A DNA stretch of 64,000 nucleotides, taken from Pleodorina starrii. Lineage: Eukaryota; Chlorophyta; Chlorophyceae; Chlamydomonadales; Volvocaceae. Within the stretch, counting starts at the first letter, position 1, and each line of letters opens with the position of its first letter. Shown piece by piece: positions 46,958 to 57,853 of this stretch. The position numbers and the translations under genes were made by a program. The stretch covers positions 1,694,001-1,758,000 of the forward strand of contig BRXU01000022.1 in assembly GCA_030267565.1 (NCBI GenBank), written 5' to 3'. The notes below the pieces were generated by a model, which saw only the letters and a program-made list of their open reading frames with translations, ran no database searches and was not told the origin of the DNA.

Positions 46958-49036
46958 ATGTCGCGCGAAGATGTCGTCCGTGATGATGAGTTCATGCGTG
47001 CCAAGCTGGACGGTGAGTCCAGATTCCTGCGTGCTTCGAGTTTGCTACAGAATGGTTTTGTCACGCAAACGCAACGCGCCTTCATGTATGTTAGAAAGGT
47101 ATAAACAAATCTACCACAAAAGAGTAGCTTCGAACACACATTGGCAATAGTACGAGGTCCAACGAAGGCGCGCGGCTCGAGTCATCATCCGCGCGGTTTA
47201 AGGCATCAAAGGCAGCGGCAACGATTAGTCTGGCGTCGTTCTACACCTAGATATATACAAAATATGAATACTATACGTGCCCAGCCATAGCTAGCCGTCA
47301 TGGCCTTCGTTGGGAGATAAAGCAGCAAATTAGAAGGGGCCGCGCGACGCCCTGCCGGCGCTATGATACCAATTAAGCGGCAACAAAGGATAAATACTGA
47401 GATGGAGCGAGCACACATCTTATCTGCGGTATGCTGCTGGGCGTCCGTGGTGCTCGGAAGCTCCCCAAATAAAGCTTGCGCGCGCATCTGCACGCGCTGG
47501 AAGTGATGTTTCGCAACATCGGAATATGCAGCAGAGTTGTATGTAATCGCGGCGTCTGGCATGACAGAGCGTTCTGCTGGCTGGTGACTGCGACGTGCCG
47601 TCGCAAACACGCACGCACCCGCCCGCGGTCCCCGGGGCCCCCGGCGCGGGACCCCAATCAATGGGCGCCTTGTGTCTTCGTGCCCCTGCGTGCTGGGTAT
47701 GGATTTAACTCCGGGCGCACATACAAGCACGCATCAGGCATTCTGCAATATCACAATATCGACATCACAGCAAACAACACGTAGAGCCATGAGCTTGTCA
47801 AACGAATGAACGACGTGATTTTCGATCTTCCCTTTATCCTGGTTGCTTGGGTAACCGGGGAAACATTAATTTCCGGCGGACATCCCACCGGGGGCGGACA
47901 CTGAAACCCACAGCATGCATGCGGTGAAAACCCACAGCATCGACCAGACGTCTACCCACGTCTTGACACCATGAACATACCCCAAGCAACGAGTGTAACC
48001 CCCGCTGCCGACCCCCAGACACGCACGCACCTTCGCAAGTTCGCTCAATGAATGGATCGCACGGTTTATTTACAGCGGACCCACAAGATCGCAGTCGGTG
48101 CATACATACGTAGTTACGTACCGCATGCAATTTCGTTCCTGACGACACTGCTTGCTCAATGTGCCTCCCTCGCCCGCCCCGCCGCCCCAACCATCCATGC
48201 ATGCATGCGTGCCCCACGCAGGTTACGCTACCCCCGCTTCGCTGGCGGCGCTCGGTAATAACGTGCTCTCGGCCGTCGCGGCGGTCGGTCTTGAAGTGTC
48301 TCCGGCGGCGGGAGTCATTGCTGCGGTGGTCGGTGCAGGCCCACACAACTCGGAGTGCTCGGCGGCGGCGACAGGAGCGCGGCTGCTGGTGAGCGGTTGG
48401 ATGGCCTAGCGGCGTAGCGGGCGGGGCCATGATGAGCAAAGGGGGTTTAGGGGTGAGACATACATGTATGCGCGTGCATTGCATGTGACTTCTATTCGTT
48501 CCGTCACACCTCCCTCCTTCTCCGTCTCCGTCTCCCTCGCTCACGTGCTGATTTGCTGACGTATATGTCCTTGTGGTCCGTCCATATGTCCGTCTTTGTG
48601 TGCGATGCAGGCGGCCATTCTTCAGTCTCTCCTCAGCGGAGGGCCGCGGTCCTTCGAGCTCCGTGACGTGGTGGACTTTGAGGAGGCGGAGGGCGACGGG
48701 CGCTGGTCCCGCTGCGTCGTCATCTTTTCCGTCGATCCGGATCAGGCAAAGCTGGCTAAGGACACGCGCGCTCGCCTTCAGCGGATCCCCCTGCGGGCTG
48801 CGGCCGTGAGGCGGGCCGAGGAGGCGGACGCGGCGGAGGCGGTGGCGCTTGCGGCGGTGGAGACGGCCAAGGCGGCGGTGGCGGCGGCGGTGGAGGAAGC
48901 GGAGGCCCAGGCGGCCCAGGCGGCGGAGGCGGAGGCGGTGGCTGCAGCGAGGCTCGCGACGGAGAGGGCGGTGGCGGCGTGGGGGCAGGTCAGGAGCTTG
49001 GCGCTTGGTCGTCCGGCGGCGCCTCGTCAACAGTAG
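46958..49036 (+). CDS. Unknown amplified gene, copy 6 (complete, 215 aa)
   Basis: Exons 46958-47012, 48222-48388 and 48611-49036. It differs from the other copies by IFSVDPD for IFPVDPD in the acidic domain and keeps the extra Asn (GNNVL) shared with copies 1 and 5. It is the copy nearest to the complete AADC gene. The two are convergent, with about 1.9 kb between stop codons, so this may be the founder of the array. TGTAA, the usual green-algal poly(A) signal, occurs about 660 bp after its stop. Confidence 0.6.
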
Positions 49037-49576
49037 ATAGTCACCCGCACCAGACACATATATAGACCGACCCAGCAGCATTTGATTTGTTTTCATTCCC
49101 AAGCGAGCTCGCCGCGCGAGCGGATGGATGCATGCATGCGTGTTGATGGGCTGGTACGTGCGTATCGATCGGATGGAGGGGCGTACGTTCTAGCTAGCAA
49201 GTGTGCACGCAGCCGAGTATGGTATGGTAGTTATGATCGTGCGCTTGCATGCATGGATGGTTTGGATGCAGCCGTACTGCCATGCACCACCCACGCACCC
49301 ACTTTGAGCGGTGGTCGTGGGGCCACGTAGGGACTCTTGATTATTATAGTAATAAGCCAGGGAATTACTTCTGCTGCTCGCTCCTGCCGCGGCACATCTC
49401 CCAGGCGCATTACGATTAGGGCATCACGTTTGTCGCGTCATAATCATTTAGATAATATTTAATGATTTAGGGGATCGGTGTCGCCTGCATGCGCTGCTGT
49501 GATTAGCGTGTGCGTGCTTGGCTGCCGAATATGCGCACGTACGCCGTACGTGGGACTGGTGGACGAACGAGCGGAC

Positions 49577-49607
<31 letters not shown>

Positions 49608-49636
49608 CCTACCTACCTATCTATCTACCTATCTAT
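49577..49636. repeat. TATC microsatellite, unit 6 (longest)
   Basis: About 15 tetranucleotides, CTAT followed by mixed CTAC/CTAT. Confidence 0.9.
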
Positions 49637-49738
49637 GAACGACGGAATGATGAGTGAACGTATGAACTGGACGCGTGGCGTTTTTATGTGTATCTGTAAA
49701 AAAATCCGAATATTAATCAATGCTGTAAAGCAAAGGTA

Positions 49739-49905
49739 ATCAGTGCGTGTTTATTTGCGCCATGTTCGGTAAGTACGGTCGTCCGTCGGCTGCAGCTGGT
49801 GCGGGAGTGCGTGTGTGCAAGCAACCAACGCTCACGCAGCAGAGCTCTTCGTTCTGGACCGAACATGGCGCAAATAAACACGCACTGATTACCTGCTGCG
49901 TGAGC
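49739..49905. repeat. Inverted duplication inside unit 6
   Basis: 49,739-49,770 runs forward (AATCAGTGCG...ATGTTCGGT). 49,774-49,890 is the reverse complement of the same stretch plus the next ~85 bp. From 49,893 (CTGCTGCGTGAGCG) the forward sequence continues. Both arms share the unit-6 variant GGTTGCTTGCAC (other units have GGTTGCACAC), so the inverted piece was copied from this unit itself. Confidence 0.9.
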
Positions 49906-50932
49906 GTTGGTTGCTTGCACACACGCACTCCCGCACCAGCTGCAGCCGACGGACGACCGTACGTACGTATCCCCTCTTTAGGCCTCCATTGGTACTGGGC
50001 AGCGTCCCGGCGGCGGCTCCCGGTTCTTGCAGGCAGGCAGGTTACGTAGGTACGCTTCGTTCGTTGCTTATTACACGCACTACTGCAGCGAATGATGCTT
50101 ATTATTAGCACACTACCCGGCCTCGGCGGGTCAAGCAGGGAAACTAGACCTACCAGTCCATCCATACAACACACAAATCGTCGAGCCCGGAGCGACACGG
50201 CATAAAAAGGCTTTTGCCCACGGATGGAGTTGTAGTAGTCGTTGTGAGCAGTGGATAGATGGAGCCAGCGGCGCGCGGGGCCAGCGGGACGTCGGTGCAT
50301 TGCGGCGGCTACGAATGAATGAAGCAATCGATGGACAGCTAGCGCGAGGCGCATCTATCGCACCATTGACAGGTACACCCACACCGGCCCGCCCGTGGAT
50401 GGGCTGTAACTGGATAGGCCCCCGCCCCTTCGTTCTTGGCGGCGCAGTCCACGTAAGTATGCGGCACTGACATTATGAGGTGCCGCGACTTCACCAAAAC
50501 ATTCCGATGCCCAGCGATGCGAGCGTGCGTGTATGTCTTCAGTACATAGGCAGAACGAAGTACATACGCGCATACAGTTAAGCACCTTTTCGCATGCATT
50601 GTTGTGGTAACTGCTGCAACAAGGGTCAAACATACATTACGACGGAGCTGGTCACGCGATGGACTGTCCTGCCGCGCTCTGCTGGCTGCGGCCGGGCAAT
50701 GGGATGTGATTACCGGTATTGGCCCAACGACTGTGGACAGGTCTGTACACATACCTGCCTACGGACACTCAGAAGCGGCGGACGTTCGCTCCAAACCAGG
50801 CAGGCAGGCACGCACAAATACACACGCCGCCGGAGCGCACTTCATCCTGCACCATGCATGCCAACCGGTCTATCTACCTGCTGTCCGTACATACATGGGC
50901 GGCCCCCTATCTATCTATCTACACCACGCACG

Positions 50933-53900
50933 CTACGCCCGCACGCCCGCCTCCTTCGCTTCCGCCATCTGCCCCTCTGCCCCGTCCGCCGTCTGTCCGA
51001 ACCTCTCCACCACGCTGTCCGCCGCCCTGCTTATCTCCTCCCACGCCGCCTCCACATGCTCCAGCTGTGTTGTGGCGCTGCCCACCGCCAGTCTCAGAGT
51101 GAAGCGGCCTCCCAGCTCCGTGTGGATCAGAAACAGCCGCCCGCCGCCATTGACAGCCTCCAGGAGGGCCTCGTTGGCCTCGCGGGGGACGCAGCGCAGC
51201 CTGAGCGAGCAAGGCAGGTCGGAGCGGAGCGGGGCGGGGCGGGGCAGCAGGTGGGGGCGTGGGGGCGCGGGAGACAGAACGAAGCCGCCGTACAGATGGC
51301 GTACGAGGGGCAGGAAATCTCCCAGCAGACAAGGTCGCGGATAGGGCAACTCCAACGGCCTTTACCAATATAGATAGGCAGACGCGCGTTTAGGGGGAGG
51401 AGCCATATTTGTGGCAGCGGCAAATGGGTGGCTCAATCGAAAGGTGCGATAGATAACGCGGAGGGGACTCGAGGACGTGGTCGGTGAGGGCCCTTCTCGG
51501 CGCCACCAGCGCAGCCTTGTGGCCGATCTATCGAGATAACCCTCGCTGGCTACACAGGTACACGAGGCAAAAGAGCCCGGGCAGTGATTGGATCGGGCGC
51601 CCCTTGCCCTCCATGCCATTCCTTCTCCAGCCTCCAGCCTCATTACTCGGCCTGCTGCCGCCATCCCGAATGTGTCAGCAAGCAATCTACCTGTGTTTGC
51701 CCTCGATCGGCAACTGCCAGCCGATGGAACCAACGTGCGTCGGCACCCGCCTACATACCTGAAGCAAACCAGTCCGAAGCGCTGCGGCGCCGCCAGCTCG
51801 AAGCGAGGGTCGGATGCCACCGCCGCCGCAAACACCTGAGCCAGCGCGATGTGGTGCCGTAGGTACGACCGAAGCTTCTCCGCGCCGTACATTCGGAGTA
51901 CAAAGTACAGCTTCAGGGACCTGAGGTCCGAACCCAGCGGAGTTTGGTCGGGGTACGGAGGAGGGGCGGGGAGGGCGCTGGTGGTGAGACTACAAATTAG
52001 AGTAGGCGGAGCATCTAGCTAGAGCAGTGAACTAACGTATGCGGCGACAAGGACTACGAGACCGACCCTCATCCCACCCGTCTCGCCACGTTGGCAGCAA
52101 CGGCGATCTATCCCTCTTCCGCTCCCGCGCACCCATCCAGCAGTCGATTCCAACGCAATACGATACGCAGTACAGGGGGACCGCTGGATGGAGCCGGCGG
52201 ACTGCTGGCTAGCCTGCAGGACCTCTCTGCCCGTACGTCGAGCGCACGCAAGACTTCCATAAGTGTTGGAAATGACACCCATCCCACAATGCGTGACACC
52301 CAACCACGAGTTACGGTGTGGAGGCAACGAACTAACGAAGGGCTGCATCCATTTCAATCTGAATCTGGTGCACACACCTGAATCTGCGGCCCAGCGGGAT
52401 CTGCCAATCCTTGTAGTCCAGAGCGTTGCCCGTGGCCTGAGCGCGGGTAGAGAGGGGATGGCAAGGTGAGGAGCGCGGACGCTTAGTAAGACGGGAAGCC
52501 AACATCGGTGCGTGTGCAAACAGTATCACACACCAAGGCCGAGCAAAACAAATCCTTAATTGCGAGTGCGACCTCCGTGCGTGGGACGTGGATGGTGCGC
52601 GGTGCGTGGGTTAGGCGCGTCGCGGGTATTGGCATGCATGGCAGCTTGTAGGTCCACTTTATGCCTTCCTGCACGTCGTCCACTCCCGCGTCGAAACTCA
52701 CTTTCCCTCGTCACATATATCCCCCGACTGCTTTATTTCTTGACGCCATTTTGAGGCGCACGCTCTTCACATGACGATGCATGGTCCCCCCGTAACAGCT
52801 TCCATTCAGCACCAGCCACTATCTACAGCCATATTGCACGTCCACTCCCGCGTCAAACCTCACTTTCCCTCGTTACATCCCGCGACTGCTTTACACGCAA
52901 TCCATAAAGCATGCACACAGGCACGCATCCACCCACTGTCCGTGTCATCTGCCCTTTGCCCCCTCTTACCCCAACCCCTCCCGTTCTTCCCAACCCCTCC
53001 CCCTCGCCCACGCCCAACACTAGCCTAATTTACCTTCCTCGTCTTCGCTAATTTCTGTGTCCTTCCCTATTGCACCGCTTTGGTAAATCGTCTGGGTTAC
53101 TCTCGTTTGTCAGCCCTCGTATGCCAGCCTGTCAGCCTACCTGCCTATCCGGACTGTCGTACTTTTAACACCTCCAATTTACTCCGCACCCCTCCTTTTG
53201 CCTACCTCCCTCCTTCCCCCTCCTTCCCTCCCGCCCGCCCCCCTCCCCGCCCCCCACCTCCGCACCCACCCTCAGGAACACGGGCGTGAGACTGAGCGCC
53301 TCCTTGAGGGGCCCCGAGTCCGCCACCCACAGCGCGCAGCAGTCGAATGTGGTCAGCAGCCACTTGTGCGGGTTGAACGAGTAGGAGTCAACACGATCCA
53401 GGCCGCGGAAGTGGGCGGCGCGCTGCTCGGGGAGCAGGGCCGCGGAGCCGGCGTAGGCGGCGTCCACGTGGACCCAGCAGCCGGAGCTGGGGAGGAGCGG
53501 GGGGGTGAGGTGGGGAGGGAGGTGGGGGGTAGTGTGTATGAGAGTACAAACAGGCAAGCTGACAGGCCGGCGGTTGTCGTGGGGGGTAAAAATAAAGATA
53601 CCACAGCGAAGGGACGGAGACGACGTTAGCGAACGGACCCAGGGAAGCGGGGGGTGGAGGGGATGTCTTGGGAGAGGGGAGTGGGGTGTGCGCCGCAGGC
53701 GGAGGCACGTGCGGAGGTGTAGGGGGCCGAGGGCGACGGCGGTGTCGTGCGGTATGGCAGGCGCGGTTGTCAGTCGGCGTGTAGGAACTTGAGCAGCTAG
53801 CGGGCTGTGCATGGACAAGACAAGACGAAGAGGTGCCAGCACGCACCCCTGGGCCCTAAGCACCACCGGCGTCGGTTCGGTGACGAGCCCTTGCATGCGA

Positions 53901-56900
53901 GAACGGTAATGCAAAGCGCAGCACAGCGTGCCAGCGCCGCGGCCCGTTGGGGAGGGGCGCCCTCCTGTGCCCCCACCCGCATTCCCCCAACCTCCGCGGG
54001 TGTCGGGGCTTTGGCAGTCATGTTGGGGGCCGGTACCCATTTCACATTGCACTCGGCCCCGGCCGCCCCCCCCGCCCCCGGCGGCGTCCCCCAGCGATAC
54101 ACGTGCACGCATATTCCTAGGTCCACACATGCGCCCCTACCTGGTGGCCACCTCCGCCAGTGGCCCCACGGGGTCCACCGCACACGAGCTGGTGGTGCCG
54201 ATGGTGGCCATGAAGAAGCACGGCAGCAGACCCGCGGCCAGGTCGGAGGAGATGGCGGCCTGAAACGAACAGTGTGTGGGGGTTGAGGAGGTAGGGGGAC
54301 GTGGGGAGGGGGACCACCGGCCCACCGGCCCACCGCGGACATCGCAATGGAGAATGCATCAAGTGCGCTGCTGAAGGACTGCTTGCAATGCCCCACTGTT
54401 TAGAGATGGTGTCGCCGGGCGGGGCGGAGCGGAGCGGGTGGGTGGCCAGCGGCGCGACACCGCAAGGACCGTGCGTCCCGCGTGGCCCACTGCCATGTAC
54501 ACACAATCGTTGCGCCTCCCGGCGCTCCCCTCCCTCGGTGCCCCTGATGGCGCTACCTGGCTGGCGACTGTCGGCAGGTGGCTGGTGGCGGGTGGCTGGC
54601 TGGGCGGACTATTCCAATATAGCATGCATGCCGTTAGTTCCCGGACCCGTCCCACAGCTCGCAGCCCGTAGCGCACAGGCCCTTGGCGCACAGGCCCTGC
54701 CCCCTGCATCTCCGCACGCCACACACCTCATCCCACACCTCAGCCCACCTGCAGCACCTCGGGCCTCAGCTCCCAGTTGTCCTCCTCGCGGGTGGGGAGG
54801 CTCCTCACGTGATCCACTCCCACCACCATGCAGGCCTTGCGGAAACACGAGTGAGCCTGAGCGTGAGAGAGATACCGTAGCAGGTTGGGGGGGGGGGAAG
54901 GTGCCAGTGATGGGTGAGTAAGGCAGGGAGGACCGGAGCGCAAGCGGCCCCAGGAGTGGGGGCTTGCGAAGGGTTGCTGGCATTGCAAGCCAGCAACTGC
55001 GCAAGGCTGTTACGGTAGCGTGCTCACGGTCGAGAGGCGCAAGCAACTCGGCCGGCAGGGGGATAGAGCGGCAGCCCTGGCGGCGGACCCCAGCTGTGGG
55101 GACCCAAGGGACTTCCGGGGAGGTCTCGGCCTCAGCCACACACGCGCCTGCTGGTTGGTTGGTCGCAGCCGTATTGTCCCCATTGCTTCCCCGGGCTCTC
55201 GTTTCAGTCGTTATCTCCCCCTCTCCCTCCCCTCGGACGGGTACCGGTATCTCAATTATTTTGCTGCGGTTCTTCTTCCTTCCTTACCAACCTCCATCAC
55301 CACGGCCCTCTCCTTTCACTCCCCCCCCCCCACCTGATCCGAGGCGTATGCCACCAGTTTGAGTTTGTCCGCCGGGTCTCGTCCCCGGAGTGCCCGGGCC
55401 CTCGCCGCCAGCAGCGCCACCACCACCGCCTCGCTGGTGGTGCCCTGGATGACACCGCCGCCCGGACCAGCGCCGCCGTTGCAGCGGAAGGAGGGCGGCA
55501 GGCCGCACAGCTCAGCCAGCCAGTCCATCATGGCCTGGAGGGACCCAGAGAGGGGGGAAGGAGGAGATGAGAGGTGTTGAGGAGCGAGGTGTTGAGGAGG
55601 GAAGGGAAGGGAGGCGCGGAAAGGAAGCGAGGGGAGCCGTGAGTGCGTCGCCGGCTGCAAGGCTGGGAACTGCCAGAGATGATGGGACAGCTCGCGTTCC
55701 GACTTCCCCGCGCTGCGCGTTCCCATGACCCAATCACATCCCTCCCATCCATCAGAAGCACATCAGCTCTTTCCTTTTGCCCTGGCCGTCTCCGATACAG
55801 TGCGCACAAAGGGCCCGCTGGCCCCACCGCTGGCTCCCCCCTTTTGAGGTTCTGGAGTCCATCAACTGTAACAGCCACAACCACGTCCACACCACGACAG
55901 CGCCATCCCGCCTGCTACCGTAGTAAACACGCATGTCGCTCGGCAGCGCCAACCCACCTCTGCCCGCCCTCCCGCTTTCGTTTACAATCCCTGACTTGTT
56001 CTCATGCCGCACCCAAGTCAGGCTACAGCCCCCCTTCATCCCCGCCCGCCCGCCCGCCCCCCCGCCCGCCCGCCCACCCGCCCGCCCGCCCGCCTGCCCA
56101 CCCGCCCGCCCGCCCGCCCGCCCAACCCCCCCCCGCCCGCCCGCCCACCCCCCCCCCCCGCCCGCCGGCCCGCCCACCATCTCCAGCTCTGTGCTGACGG
56201 GGCTGGCTGCCCAGCTGAACCCAATCATGGACAGCGCGGAGGACCACATGTCGGCCAGGGCGGCGGGGAAGGAGGCGTTGCTGGGGAAGTAGGCGAAGAA
56301 GGAGGGAGACTGCCAGTGCACCACGCCTGAGGAAGTGAACCGCGAGGGTTGCACACGTTCGGCGAGGGACACAGACACCGGTAAGAGGAAGCAGATGGTG
56401 GGAGGTAAACAGCCATGAGGCATCAGGTATCAGGGGTAGGAAGCAGCAGCGGCGATCGTTGGCGGCTGGCGTGCGATGGACCCGGGGCGTTAGATACGGT
56501 ACATTTGCGACACAGATGAACCGGCTGGCGGAGCGGAGCGGAGCCCCTTCCCCACCCAGCGTCTCGCCCCCCCCACCGGCTGTCCCAGCATCTGCGACTA
56601 CGGGGAAGACTGCACCGCCGGGCGACACCGCGACAGGTGCCGCGTACAGTGTCCCCCGCCTGCCCACCCAGCCGCTGCATCAGCACCGGTACCGGCACCG
56701 GCACCAGCAGCACATGACCCTGACCTTGACCCTGACGTGTGACCCATCCGGCTGTTCCGGCCAGGTTCCCAAACCCATTCCACAGCAGCGCCAGTACCAG
56801 CGCCAGCGCCACGCCGCTCCAGCACTCCCAGAATCTCACGCAAGCGTACCTCGCCACCGACCCTCATGCACCCGTACCTCGCCACCGACCCGCCCGCCCA

Positions 56901-57853
56901 CTCACCCGGCATCAGCTTGGAGTGCACGTCCTCCAGGACCTGCTCGAAGCTGTCGGGCTGCTCCGGAGGGCTGGGGGGGACCTGATCGCGCAGGAAGCCG
57001 GGCTGTGGTACGTAGCAGAGGGACGAGGGAGAAGGAGAGGGGCAGGGAGTACTTAGTCAGTTCTGTCTCGCCGTCCTATGGAGAGAGAACCGTGGTGTGC
57101 AGTACTAAGGAGCTTCTGGGAAACGGTGCTGGTGCTGGTGCTGGTGCTTCGCTCGTGCGGGAGTTTCGTTTCCGTTTCAATTCAGTATATGTGCCTCCAC
57201 TCTCCTCTTTGGACAATAACCAATATCGTCCCCAATGTTGCACTCTGGCTGACAGGGACGGATCTATATCATCCCTCTCCCGGGGATGTCCGCCACTGCG
57301 CACGTATGTACGTACCTGCACGTCCGGCCGGACCCGCTGTTGCGGAAGGGACGAGTAGTAGTCGCAGATCATGTCCACCATGCGGTAACCCATGCGCCGA
57401 AACTGCGGGAGGCGCGTAACAGCGAGGAAGCGGAGAGTAACGGGAGCGGCAGCAGGCTGGGCCCTGACCAGGCCGGGTGCAGAGCGTATGAAGCGTCTGA
57501 AGCCCCGTGAAGCCCTGTGCATCCATGAAGCCCCGTGCGCCGGCTTTTCGCCGTATTCATCGTAGGTTTCTGCCTTCAAAGGCTTGCTTGCTCCAAGGCG
57601 ACAACTCCCCTGCAGGATCGCCTGGCCCCCAACATCCCGGCCAACTGCACAGGCGAAACCCTTGGTACGTCCGACGACCTCGATGACTCTGGGGCAGCAT
57701 CGAACTTACTTCTTCTACGGACACGGGGTGTTCAAAGTCCTTCAATTCTTCCGCGCTGGGCTGCCCGAGCATGGACGCAGGTGGTTGTGCGGTTACAGGG
57801 TCCACGCCGTTGGAACGTTGCTCAGCGCTAGCGGAGCCGACAAGTTGACGCAT
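50933..57853 (-). CDS. Aromatic L-amino acid decarboxylase, group II PLP-dependent (11 exons, ~509-536 aa)
   Basis: Exons, 5' to 3': 57853 or 57772-57710, 57402-57316, 57002-56906, 56326-56178, 55534-55334, 54856-54749, 54259-54141, 53486-53270, 52436-52378, 51920-51759 and 51200-50933. All junctions agree in phase and have GT-AG ends. Family landmarks in order: [67 protein letters not shown], the PLP-lysine motif [14 protein letters not shown] (exon 8), loop [13 protein letters not shown] (exon 9), [18 protein letters not shown] and RFGLVCFR. The loop Tyr is that of decarboxylases; plant aldehyde synthases have Phe there. Start: [16 protein letters not shown] at 57772, or an upstream in-frame ATG at 57853. 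It is predicted to convert Tyr/DOPA/Trp to the amine in the cytosol; substrate choice cannot be read here. The last three exons lie within the repeat unit. Confidence 0.92.
52440..53269 (-). other. AADC intron 8, source of the array's telomere-associated module
   Basis: 833-bp intron (53,269-52,437). Its part 52,664-53,118 is the sequence found beside the telomeric arrays at 14,068, 18,459, 37,977 and 45,841. Here the motif TTGTCAGCCCT continues into CGTATGCC, without any CCCTAAAA repeat. In the duplicated copies the telomeric repeat starts at this point. Confidence 0.8.
56037..56175. repeat. CCCG-rich low-complexity run in AADC intron 4
   Basis: Imperfect (GCCC)n with C-tracts directly upstream (+ strand) of the donor site at 56,177. 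On the AADC sense strand it is G-rich and starts right after the exon end. Confidence 0.9.

Noticed and set aside
47834..49102. 422-codon minus-strand frame over gene copy 6
   Set aside because: It is the longest frame here but is antisense to exons 2-3 and is Arg/Leu-rich as expected from complementing Ala/Glu codons. The frame is interrupted at different points in other copies, while the plus-strand exons keep theirs.
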